From assembly GCA_026873275.1 (NCBI GenBank), contig JANTUC010000001.1, forward strand, positions 1,798,001 to 1,862,000: a DNA stretch of 64,000 nucleotides. Direction: 5' to 3'. This stretch comes from Pseudopithomyces maydicus. Taxonomy: Eukaryota; Ascomycota; Dothideomycetes; Pleosporales; Didymosphaeriaceae. Shown piece by piece: positions 1 to 11,807 of this stretch (position 1 is the stretch's first letter; every line of letters begins with the position of its first letter). The translations under genes and the position numbers were made by a program. The notes under the pieces are model-generated. The model was given only the letters and a program-made list of their open reading frames with translations, searched no databases and was not told where the DNA came from.

Positions 1-742
1 TCTCCTGTATTCTTACTCAGCGCACGAACAATCTCCTCCCAGCTGTACCTCCCTGCCGCCGCACAGAGGCGCTTCCCAACATACTTATCCGGATGTTCAA
101 GAATCCTACCCACAAACTTCCCCGAATCATCAACTGCCGCAATCAGCGGGATTCTAGAACCTGCCGCAGCCGGCCTAGCAAGCGTCCACGTCCCATCAGC
201 ATCCCTCTGTGGCGCAATCCAAAACTGCGCCTGGAAATTCTCCATGAAGCTCCCCGGACAGAAAAACGCGCTTTCCATCTTCGGCCCTAATCCACGTATG
301 TACGTCTCCGCCTTCGCCTTAGCGTCGAAAGGCGTAACGGCCGTATACTTCCCGCCCGACATGTCACGCACAGACGGCAGCGTGCTGAAGATGAAGTACT
401 TCACGCCGGCGGCGAGCGCCACGTCTGCGATCCGCTTTGCGTTTTCGAATTCCCATTCTAGCGCGATGTCGCCTTCGGGGGCGCCGGGACCTACGAGGGG
501 GTGGTCATTGCGAAGACGGTGTGGACGCCTTGGAGCGCGGCTTCAAGGGAAGCGCGGTCGAGGACGTCAGCGGCGACAACCTCGACTTTTTCTTTGAGCT
601 GGAGGGCTTTTTCAGAGGTGGGGTTTCGGGTAAGGGCGCGGAGTTTGTATTGCTGGGAAAGTGATGGGTTTTGCAGGACGTGGTTGAGGACGGAACTGCC
701 TTGCTGGCCTGTGGCACCGAAGATGGCGAGGATTTTAGACAT
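1..742 (-). CDS. NmrA-like NAD(P)-binding protein, partial, with apparent frameshift
   Basis: The protein starts at 742 in a good context (CACC before ATG) and opens with a Rossmann motif GATGQQG, followed by the NmrA-type text LRALTRNPTSEKA and ADVLDRASL. NmrA-like proteins are atypical short-chain dehydrogenase folds that sense NAD(P) redox state or act as reductases. The first frame stops after TVFAMTTPS at 491. The family sequence resumes at once in another frame (GPGAPEGDIALEWE, later FCPGSFMENFQAQFW) and runs off the window edge at base 1. One more G in the run at 497-501 would join the two as TTPLVGPG. I read this as a single-base deletion, either a consensus error or a real lesion, not an intron, because no sequence is lost. 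The C-terminus lies outside the window. Exact function is unknown. Confidence 0.82.
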
Positions 743-1385
743 GGTGGGATTGAAGACTTGTTTTGTATCAGACAGTTCGATAGAATATGTTGCGAACTCT
801 ATGTTCGATTTTCTAATACTTCGCTCCCAGAGACCTTTTTATATGAATAATTTCAAAATCAGGGATTGCTCCTTCAATACATTCATCGACGGGCACATCA
901 TTATCAACCCTAAGGTTGGACCGATAGCCCGCTCGCCGTTGCATATACTCCTGTACCGACGGGGAAATAGTTTCTCCAACGGTGCTGTTATTTTATGGCG
1001 GGACTTTCAAATTGTAAACATGAAGCTTACGGGGTGTTCAAATTGTCGATTCCGGCGAACAGGGGTGGGGGCGTGGTATGGAAGCTGACTCAGGCGACCT
1101 AGAATTTATCTTAGCACGTTTGAACTGTATAATTCTGCATTTCAGTCGGTTAGGGCAATCATGACTATATTATTGATTTGGTAGGTAAGCAATAGCACCT
1201 TTCTCCGATCAAGAAAATACAAAGCCATCTGCAAGAGGAGAAGAGGCTAGTGGAACTCCAAATGTATTCAGTATCATGGGTATAAATATGGGTATCTTAT
1301 ACAATCTAAGGCAATGGATATAGTCAACAGCACCAGTGTGTTTTTTGAACACATCTAGGAGTGGGCGTAAGCCCGATACGAGAGT
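743..1385. other. Intergenic, 743-1385
   Basis: This stretch holds the upstream region of the NmrA-like gene and the downstream region of the PIN-type carrier. The open frame at 501-1088 on the + strand has no recognisable family and mostly lies opposite the NmrA-like gene. I see nothing else I can support. Confidence 0.5.
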
Positions 1386-2881
1386 TTACTGGTCCATGGC
1401 AGCTTGAGTCGCCTTCAAGCTACCCACAACAGCGAAACACATTAATGGAGTTATGGCATAGCTGATCTGTAACCATAGTTAGTACATATTCGTTTCAGCC
1501 GTAGTCAATCTTACAGTTAGGAACTTCGCAATGGCCATTTTTTCCTCCTCGGGACTTCCTATCGTGTCGGTGAGGGCGACCAGTATCATTGCACTGGGAC
1601 CAGCAGCCATGAGCATCATCGCAAACCACAGCATAGAATCATTATCCAATACGCCGGTCTTGGTCGCGAGTACGTAGATCAGCGGGATGCTGATCGCAGG
1701 CCAGATGAAGAAGCGGGTCAAGAAGACGAATGCCATGCTCTTCTTATCAACTGCACCGCTGTCTTCTCCAGCTTTCATCTTGCGTAAAGATTGACTGAGC
1801 TTCACGCCGACTACAATGATTTGCATAGTTGCAAAGAGATCGCCAACGTTCTGGATGGCAGTGGTCAACCAGGCATTGAAGTAGCCACCATTATCACTGT
1901 CGTTGAAGAAAAGTCGTTTGAGTGGCGGAGTCAGGCCGATGATAGCTCCTACCAGTGTTCCCAGCAGAGGTGCATTTGCGAATTGGTACATGAATTCGAG
2001 CACCTGTTGAGCCCATGGCGGGAGACCTTGAAACCACTTCATTGTGCGCTTGTACCCACGGCCCTCGACGCGGTTGATCGGGCGGACAGCGCGTTGTGGT
2101 AGCAAGGAGGTCTCCTCATCGATGATGCCATCTGGACCACGCTCCATATTATCATCTTCTTCACCATCTTCCTGCTCATCGTCCTTGTTGTTTTCCTCTG
2201 GTGCGTCCTCATCGTTCGGTCGTAGAAGTCGCGGACCCAGTGCGAATGTGAGACTATTGCTGACCATGGCATTGATCAGAAAGTATGATTCTGCGCGGTC
2301 CAGCGCCTTGGACGCTTCATCTCCCGCCGGGATGATGGCATCTAGCACACCTGTTGTGCTCAAGGATTGGATAAGCAACAGCGGTAGACTAGTTGTATTG
2401 TTGAATGTCACAGCAAGCTTGACCCAATTGGGAAGCTTGAGGACGCGGCATGCTGCGACACCGAAAGCGAGGGAGATGCCTTGATATGTTATCGACCAGA
2501 AGAGGATGGGCAGGTAGCGGATGCCTGTTTCTTTATCGAGGTTCGTGCCGAGTTTGTAGATCAGCAGGGCGGGCAGAAACATGCGAACGCATGTTCGAGA
2601 GACTTCTTTAGCAGCGCTTGCGGAAAGAAGGTTGAATTGCGCAGTAAGGACGCCGACTACCAAACCCGCGGGTTCGAGATTAGCGCATGTTTTATAGGAT
2701 AGAATGGTACTGGATTCATGTCCCAATTAAGCGAAAGAAAGACTCGTTTCTCCTCTTCTATCGCTCAAAGGCCATTCGTTCCGTACCTGGTAGACTTGCA
2801 GAAAATAGTAATCAGAACCGAGACAGACGCTTGGAGAGCGCCCACGAATGGGACGACCAGTTCGGACGTGTCCTGACCCAT
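1386..2881 (-). CDS. Auxin-efflux-carrier (PIN/PILS) type membrane transporter
   Basis: Three exons, 2881-2787, 2709-1515 and 1466-1386, give 456 residues. The first intron (77 nt) uses GTACGG with a CTTAAT branch point. The second (48 nt) uses GTAAGA with a textbook TACTAAC. The start at 2881 gives the family N-terminus PFVGALQASVSVLIT. Later family features are RMFLPALLIYKLG, the FNNTTSLPLLLIQSL segment, and a long acidic, low-complexity cytosolic loop (about residues 197-257) between two membrane halves. The second half ends with AMILVALTD and a last helix after intron 2. Fungal members of PF03547 are predicted ER or plasma-membrane transporters; the substrate cannot be told from sequence. 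The gene is divergent from the amidohydrolase at 4163. Confidence 0.88.
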
Positions 2882-4162
2882 GGCTGACCAAGGAGCAATT
2901 CGGCTATCGGAAGGGCAGAAGGCAAAGATCGTTCGACAAGTTGCAGGGAGTCCGGCAGCGACAATCCGGTCTTATGAGGAAAATGGCAGGACATGGGCAA
3001 GGGATGCGACAATTGCATTGGCGTTGCGAGATTGCGGTCGCGTATCGACCCGCCGACGTCATGGCGATGACACCAAGCCCCCGGATTGAGGACCCAAGGC
3101 CCAGGAACAGGGCATTGCTCGCGTGCCCAGCTATTCCGCGTCACGGGATTCTGTCGCCAAGAATAAAATTCCTGCAATCCAAGAGTTATCTAACCACGGA
3201 CTGGTCGTGTACAAGTCGCGTCCAAGACCGTTGCGTCGCGAGTGCATCGTGCGTGTTTTGCGGGGTTGGAGAGGTTCCGTCCCATCTTGCATTCGCTTTC
3301 TTCCACCATCATTCCCTGGCTCCTTGCGATCATTCTACCAACAATCGTGGCTTAGGACTACTTTCCAAGATCCGTATTTAATTTCCAATGACCGGAGCAT
3401 TGCATCGATCCTTGATGGTGGCCTCGACAGTACATATGAAGATACTGCCTCGTCTCCGTCCCGAGTGCTTCCAGATGTCCCCAGCCGTTGTATATGTGAC
3501 AATCCATGACCCGGGCTACTTCCGTTTATCACCAGAAAATGATATGGCAGACCTTGTTCCTAGGATGGGTTCAGCGAGTTGGTATTTAATAGCACCTATG
3601 AGTTTGGAATAGACCGAGCAAGTGCCGAAGGATGCCTTGTGAACACATGCAAATGATGCTGGTGCGCTCAAATGCTTTGCTGTGAGTTGCCGATGACCAG
3701 CTTAGAATTTCCAGAACAAAAGATACATATTCAAAATATCAATATGCTCACTGTATACTACATCTATCATAAGTGATGTTTACCGCGCGGTCAGGTACAC
3801 TCGGTTCGGATTGCCGCTTTCGGAGCTCCCGCTACTGCGGGGTGTTAACGACGTATCCTCGCTTGATTGTGCATGGTTTCCTCCGCAGTACCGAATATGG
3901 TGCTATTATTGGATGTAGAAACTACCGATACACGATAAATACCGCCGCGAGAGACTAATAAATACTCCTATCATCCAGCTCGACCCACTCGGGCAGGCAG
4001 CGGGCGTGTTATCCCTGCTTGCTGATTCCCCTCAATGTAACCTCCGACTCTCGGGCACCCCACAGTACTTTGTACGCCCGAACTACATCTCACCGTGTCA
4101 CCTTGGCCCCTTCGACCTCGTCACCTCCCTTACCACCTATTAAGTCAATCACTTATTCAGCC
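2882..4162. other. Divergent intergenic region, 2882-4162
   Basis: About 1.3 kb lies between the starts of the carrier and the amidohydrolase, so it should contain both promoters. Short open frames occur on both strands, but none shows a family motif or plausible splice structure. The frame of the amidohydrolase is open upstream to 4019, but its leader (Ser/Thr/Pro-rich, no homologous look) is more likely 5' UTR. Confidence 0.5.
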
Positions 4163-5869
4163 ATGCCACAGGACATCCTCTTCCAAAACGCCACAGTTAT
4201 AGACGGTTCTGGCGAAACATCTCGTTATACAGCGAATGTATACGTTCAAAATGGGCTCATTGTATCTATCAATAAGGAAGATGTAGATCCGGATGACTTC
4301 AAGAAACGCGGTGTGCGTATCATTGATGCTTCGAAGCTGATTCTCTGTCCGGGTTTCATTGATATGCATGCCCATAGCGATCTATCAGTGCTGCATACAC
4401 CCGACCACCTCGCCAAAGTAACGCAAGGTGTTACCATGGAAGTCGTGGGTCAGGATGGCATTGGCTATAGCCCAGTTGACGACATCGCCATGGCACGAAT
4501 CCGCGAACAGATTGCAGGCTGGAACGGGAATCCCACAGACCCACCAGACTTCTTTGATCGTTGGCGAAGTGTGGGCGAGTATCTAGACGTTCTAGATAGA
4601 GAAAAGACTGCGACAAATGTCGCTTACCTGGTGCCTCAAGGAAACCTCCGGATCCTTGTCAAAGGATGGGACGCCTCTCCAGCTACACAGGAAGAGTTGG
4701 AGAAGATGAAAGCCATTCTAAGGAAGAGCCTGGATGAGGGAGCCGTGGGGATGAGCTCAGGTCTGACTTATGTACCCGGCATGTTTGCCTCTGATCAAGA
4801 GATCGCAGAACTCTGCAAGGTCGTCGCTGAATATGGAGGCTACTACTGCCCACACACCCGGTCGTACGGCAAAGGTGCCCTAACAGCGTACCGCGAGATG
4901 ACTGAGTTGGCAAGAAATACTGGAGTTAGACTTCATCTTACGCACGCGACCATGAACTATGAAGAAAACGCAGGACGTGCAGGCGAGCTTATTTCCATGA
5001 TCGATGCAGCGATTGAGGAAGGCATTGATATTACTCTTGATACCTATCCATATCTTCCCGGGTCAACTACTCTAGCATCCACACTGCCTTCCTGGGCAGC
5101 GTCATCATCGGATCCCCAAACCCTCCTGTCAGACCCAGAACAACTCGCAAAAATCAAACACGAAGCACTTGTGACGGGCACAGATGGCTGCCACGGTGTG
5201 ACGCTGCACTGGCCCATCCTCGAGATTGGCGGCGTTCAGAATACTGACCTGAAGCCCATCGTCGGGAAGACAATCCAACAAATCGCCGACGAGCAATCTC
5301 GCGATCCGTTCGATGTCTACATCAACATCTTGAAGAAAGATAATCTGAACACGACGATCTTATCTCACTGTGGACACGAAGGAAACGTGCGAAAAATCAT
5401 GAGGCACAAAAAGCACACCGGTAGCACGGACGGTATTCTGACAAGTACGAAGCCTCATCCGCGCGGATGGGGAACATTCCCAAGATACCTTGGTCACTAC
5501 GCTCGCGACTTGCCTCGAGGCACATCGCGAGACATCTATCACGCGACAGAGAGTGATGTGTTCAATCAAGAGGCTTCTGAGACTATATTTGCAGGTGGTT
5601 TGGAAGAAGCGGTAGCGCATCTTACATCTCGCGCTGCTGCTGTTGTAAGGGTCCGGGATAGAGGGCTCGTGAAAGAAGGATACAAGGCGGATCTGGTCCT
5701 TTTTGACGAGGAGGAAATTCGGGATGTGGCAACATATGCGTCACCGAAACAGGCAGCGAAGGGTATCCGGACAGTTCTGATCAATGGAGAAATCGTGCTT
5801 GACGAAGGAAGGCCCACAGGTGCCCGGGCTGGCAGGACGGTAAGGTGGAGAAAGGAGGGTGTGCATTAG
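4163..5869 (+). CDS. N-acyl-D-amino-acid deacylase-type amidohydrolase
   Basis: Single exon, 568 residues from ATG 4163, where the text MPQDILFQNATVIDGSGE begins like family members. The enzyme family hydrolyses N-acyl-D-amino acids in a TIM-barrel amidohydrolase fold. Visible features are the metal motif HAHSD, the strand CPGFIDMH, the MSSGLTYVPG loop, a His in YYCPHTRS and another in LHLTHAT, and a C-terminal substrate-side segment ILTSTKPHPRGWGTFPRYLG followed by KADLVLFDEEEI and VLINGEIV. In the well-studied bacterial D-aminoacylases a Cys in VVGNCG is a metal ligand. Here the same place reads VVGQDG, so Asp replaces Cys. This may mark a subfamily with another metal arrangement or substrate. 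There is no signal peptide, so it is probably cytosolic. Confidence 0.9.
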   Translation: MPQDILFQNATVIDGSGETSRYTANVYVQNGLIVSINKEDVDPDDFKKRGVRIIDASKLILCPGFIDMHAHSDLSVLHTPDHLAKVTQGVTMEVVGQDGIGYSPVDDIAMARIREQIAGWNGNPTDPPDFFDRWRSVGEYLDVLDREKTATNVAYLVPQGNLRILVKGWDASPATQEELEKMKAILRKSLDEGAVGMSSGLTYVPGMFASDQEIAELCKVVAEYGGYYCPHTRSYGKGALTAYREMTELARNTGVRLHLTHATMNYEENAGRAGELISMIDAAIEEGIDITLDTYPYLPGSTTLASTLPSWAASSSDPQTLLSDPEQLAKIKHEALVTGTDGCHGVTLHWPILEIGGVQNTDLKPIVGKTIQQIADEQSRDPFDVYINILKKDNLNTTILSHCGHEGNVRKIMRHKKHTGSTDGILTSTKPHPRGWGTFPRYLGHYARDLPRGTSRDIYHATESDVFNQEASETIFAGGLEEAVAHLTSRAAAVVRVRDRGLVKEGYKADLVLFDEEEIRDVATYASPKQAAKGIRTVLINGEIVLDEGRPTGARAGRTVRWRKEGVH

Positions 5870-6140
5870 ATGGGAAGATCCTTAGGCATTGAAGTCTCTA
5901 GCATGGAGACATCTTCATTATATCCAATTTCGTGTTTCTAACGTACAGATTATGTGAAGTTCTTATACATTTGTTTCCTTTGGTGGGGGTCATTGTTCAG
6001 GAACACCACGATCGCACTTGCCCCCGATAGCGGTGCGGGGCTTCAGTTCCAACACGCACACGGCATCCATGTTTCATCCTCCATCTCCGTCCACCTCAAG
6101 GCGTTACAATATCAAATCCCTCTCTGATATCAACGCCAGG

Positions 6141-8494
6141 CTACAAAAAACCTCTTACATACTTCTTCCAAATGTCAAGGAAAGCGCTACGGTCGCTCCT
6201 GCTGTGAAATTCGATCTCCAGCTTCGAGTACCCAAAGCGATTCAAATTACCTGTCGCACCTTTCCGATCTCCACTATTGAAAATGGAAGACCTTCCTGAA
6301 CTCACACTCGCCGCTACGGACGACGCCATAGACAATCTGGTGTCAGCGCGGGCTAACCCCACACCTGGCCGCTCGGAACCAGTAATGCTTGGAGTAGACG
6401 AGTCTCGTCGTTGGCCAGCGAAAACTTTGTCACGTGTCCATTTGCCAGGCTCTCTCGAGAAATCTAGTTGCAGTCTTTCTGACTTCTTCTTGTAGACGGA
6501 ATCGTCGAGCCATTGAAAAACATAGTGAGGCTCTTCAACCCAGTGCGCCTTCTCTTCAGAAAGCGCACTAGTGTAGAAGAGAAGGAGCAAGACGTCCACT
6601 GATTCGAGGCCATTCAAGCCAAGTCTCACTTCAGTCTTCTTCCATAACCTCAGGTTCTTGCCGCGACATTCAGGTTTGTTGAGGTTGGACGATATCGTGT
6701 TGATGGGTCGATCGTACAGGAGCTCCGCTTCATCCTTGCCATTGTTGGTGTACAGCAACGTCTGCAACTTCAGGCTAGATGCCGCATCTGGAGTCAGATA
6801 CTTTATGTCTGTACATCGTGCCTCAAGCTTCCCGAATGACTTCCTGGGGAAGGTTATCGCCACAGCATCATCTATCGACGTTGTTAGAGGGATGCTTGGT
6901 CCGGTGGCAGGAAAGTGCTGAATGATCCAAGGCTTCACGGTTCCACTGCTACTCGATCGATATACGGAACGGATTGAGATACCACCGTCCTCTCGATATC
7001 GCCAATGTAGGTCGCATTCCCTGATTTCGGTGCCATGTGGCGTAACTCGCTCGACTTCAATCCTATGACCAAGCTTATTCCATTGCAAAGCACCGGGCCC
7101 TAGTGCTATACTTATGAGCGACGCTGCTGATAGCTTCCGTCTTAGTGGTTGTGTCGCATCCTCTGGGGTCGTTCCCGCCGTGCTCACGCCCAGACCAGGT
7201 ACTGACAAGCGAGAGTCGGGTGACATACTCAAGCTTGAGCGATTAGTGGACACTGACGAGGTACGCGCTCCGGGAGAAGACGGAGCCTCAGAAACCGAAC
7301 CCCAGTCGATAGGATCGAAGTACGACTGCGGGATCTGCGGACTCCCCATTGGAGACGTGCTTGGCGATGATGTCGTGTGACCTGGACGCAAGGTCTGCGT
7401 AGAATCACTCATTGAGTTGCGGTTGGAGAAGGAGAAATCTGAACCGACGGTATAAGTGGTTCCCTGTCTTTGAGGAACATGTGGCAAGTTCTTCAAGACT
7501 TCTCGGCGGACAGCATCACTGGGTGCAAGATTTGTTCGTTGTTCCATTGCTACTCTTTTCGCACGGTTCTCTTCGATCATGATGGCATCTTCAAGCTCGC
7601 GTCGAAGATGGTAGAGGACTGCAGCTGTTTGTTCGTCTCTTTCTGGTACTACGACGGGGCTAGCTCCCCACGACGATGGCCTCCCGTTGTCGATCGCAAG
7701 TCGCTCGTCCTCTTCTTTCAACAGACGACTGAAGATGAGCCAGTCTCTATAAAGTTGGTCTGCTTCCGATGGTGCAGGTAAGGCGTTAGGTGTTCTGTGC
7801 GACGAGCCTCCGAAAAAGTTGCTCGTAATCGCGTGACCGCCGAAACTGACGCTCCGAAAAGGGGCAAGATCAAGTAGTCTCTGGGTCTGCTTGGTCGCTT
7901 CGAGATGCAGTCGCCTATTTAGATTAGTGTGTGAAGCTTTGCCATCAGCCCAGAACGTAGCTTCCTGCCTGAGAGCTGCAAGCGGCCCAAGTTGGACGAA
8001 CCCAGTTTACACCCGCTGGATCAAGAGAAGGTAGTCTTACAATTGGAGAAATGAGATACACATTTGGAGTGCTTGGTAATGGCCATTGATGACAGTTCTT
8101 AGGTTCGATATCTCCTTCTCTTTTCCAATGTACCTTATGGTATAAATCACCTTCTTAACGGACATCCTCCTATCGACGAGGTGGTTTGCGTACGGCTCGA
8201 TAGTGGCCTCACAGCGCTTGAGCGTCTCCTGGAAATCCAGGTAAGGAAATGGCAGTGGTTTGCCATATTCCTTCATGAGCTCACTCAGTTCGAGCAAGCA
8301 GTGATGGAAAGACGCGAACTCGCGCACAAGGCCCGAGACTTGCGTCTCACTGTTGTCGTTGGCATCTACATGTTGTCAGGAGTAGACACCAAAAGCAATT
8401 TCCAATGATTGGGCTGACCTTTGAAGGCTAGGTAGACGCGTGTTGAGACCTGAACAAGCTTCACAATATCAGAGGGACTGAAGCCGAACGACAT
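6141..8494 (-). CDS. Large hypothetical protein with fungal STAND-type N-terminal region
   Basis: Three exons, 8494-8419, 8365-8041 and 7968-6141, give 742 residues. The N-terminus (MSFGFSPSDIVKLVQVSTRV, then LVREFASFHHCLLELSELM) resembles the helical N-terminal region found in front of many fungal STAND and related proteins. The rest has no nucleotide-binding or kinase motif. The middle (about residues 300-420) is Ser/Thr/Pro-rich and likely disordered. The C-terminal part has an even spread of aromatic and charged residues and ends in YSKLEIEFHSRSDRSAFLD, which could be a PH-like fold. Acceptor choice for intron 2 was set by phase: the site CTCAG at 7970-7969 keeps the frame open, whereas the nearby GGCAG does not. 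Function is unknown. It converges with the amidohydrolase. Confidence 0.75.
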
Positions 8495-9467
8495 CACTAC
8501 TGGCTCTGCTGGCCGCGCTCAGGCGCAGTTCTACCCTGGGGTAGCTTGCTCTCATGCACTGGTAGTATGGCCGCAACGAAGAGGCTGTCGCATAAGATGG
8601 CTCGCGAGCTGAGCGAGGGGTGTTGTAGTTGCTGGCTCGGGGACCGTGCTGCCACGATTATCCCTACCCGCCCGCGTGGGCGGTCCAGACATTTGGACGA
8701 GGCGCAGCAAGTTGCCTGTCCGCCTGCAGGGCAGAACGGCGCCCGGTACATCATGCATTCCGGGACCTGAAGAGGTGGATTCACCCCGTGTCCAATGTTG
8801 ATGGGTGTGGCGCTGCTGGTCGCTGTGGGGCCAATCAGACAAGCGCATTGCTGGTCAATGAGAGTGCATATCACTTGCACGTGGGGGCTTCCTCCAACGT
8901 CGAGCGAGCTTCGATATATCTACAATACGAGAAATACAGCGCGCGCTTCTCCATCCGAACCCACTCCGGATGCTCGCCGTCTGATGGCCAGGGACGTATC
9001 TGGACACTGCACCTCGTGCTACTGGTGGAACCTGTCATTTGCAGATTTAGCAGCAATAAAGCAGGAACAGCCCCGGGTACATCGCCACGAGTACGAGGCA
9101 CTACGAAGGTCTCCCACAGGCAAAATGAGGCTTCAACAAGTCAGGCGGCGGTGTTTCGGTCTGGATGCAGCAAGGTCGCCAACGCCCTTGCGATTATACG
9201 AGCAGCCACACTACCTTAGATCGCTCACCGGTCTGTCAAAGTGAGCCTTGGGCTATGCCCTCCTTTTCATCGTTTTGCTTGAGTGGTGGCTGAGGTCTGG
9301 GTCGTTTTCATGATATGAAGCCGTGCAGCACACCCATGGCACTGCAAGTGCGAAAGCATCATCACCTACAATTGTTTTGCCCCGCCACCGGGCTCCCTCT
9401 GGAGTTGGCTTTATTTTCATTATCGAAGACTCACGTGAGAAACTAAACCCCGGCAAAGGATCTTGCC
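8495..9467. other. Intergenic, 8495-9467, GC-rich in its first half
   Basis: The region between the divergent starts of the unknown protein and the phosphate transporter holds open frames on both strands (for example 8629-9219 +, 8497-8880 -), none with a family motif. Their overlap on opposite strands suggests GC-rich sequence with few stops, not coding. A CACGTG box sits at its far end. Confidence 0.45.
9432..9437 (+). promoter_or_regulatory. CACGTG box upstream of phosphate transporter
   Basis: A perfect palindromic CACGTG lies 30 bp before the transporter start at 9468. In fungi this is the core site of Pho4/NUC-1-type bHLH factors that switch on phosphate uptake. A six-base motif occurs often by chance (three others stand in this window, one inside a gene), and it lies very near the start codon, so the link is tentative. 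Confidence 0.35.
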
Positions 9468-11645
9468 ATGGGTCTCCGTAAATGGATTAGTCGACCGATG
9501 AGAGGTCATCATCTTGGTATCGAAGACCTAACCAGAGGTGATGAAGGAGTTCCTGTAGGTACCTTTTATTAATGACTTCCTTCGCTGGGATGCAACGTCG
9601 GGTTTCTGACCACGGCTGTAGGCAACCAAGCGCCGAAAATGGGCTCTAAACACAATCGATTCAGCACCGTTCCAAACATGGGTGGTAGTTGTAGCAGGTA
9701 TCGGCTTCTTAACAGATTCTTTCGCTCTATTCTGCCTCAATGTGGTCACACCAATGATCGGTTATGTTTACTGGTCACAAAACGTGGAGAAAGAAGGCGG
9801 GACCCCACAAATACCGTCCTCGGTCAAGACAGCCCTGATGTGCTCAACTCTAGCCGGTACAATGTTCGGTCAAATTGCTTTCGGTTTTGCTGCCGATGTA
9901 CTTGGCCGAAGAAAAATGTATGGGCTTGAGCTGGTCATCGTCATCGCCGGAACCTTTTTGATGATCATGAGCTCCAACGGCGAGAAAAACAGCATGGCAG
10001 TGGGTGGCTGGCTCATAGCATGGCGCACAATTATGGGCATAGGAATTGGCGCCGATTATCCGTTAAGTGCCGTAATTACTGCCGAGTTTGCGCCACGAAA
10101 GCATCGCGCAAGAATGCTTAGCTGGGTTTTTTTGCGCAGCCCATCGGTCAGCTCCTCGCCAACGTACTATCTCTAGCTGCAGTATATGGATTTGAATCTC
10201 AAATCACCTCTGAACATCCCAGTTGTCCGATTGGCGATCAAGGAATCGGCTGCTTCAAAGCTATCGATCGTCTATGGAGGCTCGTGGTTGGGATTGGTTC
10301 GTATAACTCCATGTATTGCAAGGGAGCCTTAGCTAACCATATTTTCCTGTATCTAGGTATGATACCTGCCATGATAGCTTTGGCTTTCCGTTTTACCATT
10401 CCGGAGTCACCGCGTTACAAGCTTGACATCTTACGAAATGTTCACACAGTTTTTGAAGATACCAAGGATTACTATGGCGGTCCAGAAACAGATGCAGAAC
10501 AAGGAGAACTAGACATACTACCTACCAGTCCGGTCGTAAATGCGCAGAGCTTGTCAAGGGTGTCAACATCTTCTGAGATCGCGCCTGACGAGGTACTTGG
10601 CGATGACAGTGAATCGGAGCGCCGTCCGAGCTCCGTCCAGCAGCGTCCAACATCTTACCAGCATGTCCAACTGCCACCTGGTGATCCTAACTACGGTATG
10701 AATATCTTATCGTACAATTATTGCAACCAAATGCTGATATTGTCTTTAGTTCCTCCATTGGCTTCATGGGATGATGCCAAAGACTTCTTCATCACTCAAG
10801 GCAATTGGCAACCCTTGCTTGGGACATCACTGTCATGGCTTTTCCTCGATTTTGCATTTTATGGCTTGGGCCTATCGTCTCCTGAGATTGTTCGCCACAT
10901 CTGGAAAAATCCTGTTGAAGATGGGCCTACTGGAAGCTCTTCCCGGAGGGCAGATGATCCATCAGTATCTACACCTTCCGTATTCGAATCGTTGCGCGAC
11001 AATAGTCTACACACTCTTATCATGGTATCCATCGGAGCAGTTATTGGCGGCGCTGCCATGATTAAGATCATACGCTATGCGTCTCCAAAAGTCATCCAGT
11101 TCTGGGGATTCCTGGTGTTGTTCCTCCTCTTCATCGTTACTGGAAGCGCATGGACCAAACTCCTTGACGTCAGCCGCTCTGGCCTTATTGTTCTCTACGT
11201 TCTTTCACAGATTGCGTTCAATCTCGGTCCGAACGTCACAACTTTTATAGTAAGTAAACTGCGATACCACACCCCATGATCACTTTTCGAATAGATATTG
11301 ATATTTCCTTAGATCCCTGCTGAGATCTTCCCAACACGCTACCGTTGTACCGCTCATGGCATAGCCGCTGCGTCCGGAAAACTTGGCTCTTGGCTCGTTC
11401 AGGTATTTCTTGCCTACTCGTTCAAAGCAGGGGACCAGAAGGCACAGTATAAGTGGGAGCGTGAGAACTTTGGGCATGTGTTGCAAGTCATGAGTGCATT
11501 TATGGTTGCTGGTGCAATCGTAACTTACTTCCTCGTGCCAGAAACAAGAGACCATGATGGGAAGAGTCGAACCTTGGAGGTTCTAGCGGGCGGAAAGAGG
11601 GTACTAGATGAACTAAATAAGCAGAGGGTGCTAGAGGAAGATTGA
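9468..11645 (+). CDS. PHO84-type phosphate:H+ symporter (MFS), with apparent frameshift
   Basis: Exons 9468-9554, 9622-10296, 10357-10695, 10750-11249 and 11313-11645 total 1934 nt; one added base gives 645 codons. The text KRRKWALNTIDSAPFQ then VAGIGFLTDSFALF matches the phosphate symporter N-terminus, and DYPLSAVITAEFA is the conserved loop signature. The central variable cytosolic loop is acidic and Ser-rich. The second half shows LGTSLSWLFLDFAFYGLGL and IPAEIFPTRYRCTAHGIAAA with the family Lys in SGKLGSW. The frame breaks inside exon 2 at a T run (10127-10133): after LSWVF the family text AQPIGQLLANVLSLAAVYG continues in another frame. It imports phosphate (or a phosphate ester) at the plasma membrane. 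It is convergent with the ferric reductase, 162 bp apart. Confidence 0.85.
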
Positions 11646-11807
11646 GTATTGGCAAAATAGATTCTCTATATATTTATTATGACCTAAAATAACGCCTATC
11701 GTGATGCAACTATATGTTCCACGAAACTGGGTCCATAGTCATAGACATGGCATCAATGCTGCAGTCCCAAAATCGACAGACAAAAAAAAATTCAAAAACA
11801 TCCGATC

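Noticed and set aside
491..520. Introns as the explanation of the four single-base frame breaks
   Set aside because: In all four cases the family text runs on without missing residues, and there is no GT...AG pair of intron size at the break.
501..1088. 195-codon plus-strand open frame
   Set aside because: It overlaps the NmrA-like gene on the other strand, has no motif, and its downstream part is AT-rich intergenic sequence.
8629..9219. 196-codon plus-strand frame and overlapping minus-strand frames
   Set aside because: Several frames are open at once in GC-rich sequence, and none has family features or plausible splicing.
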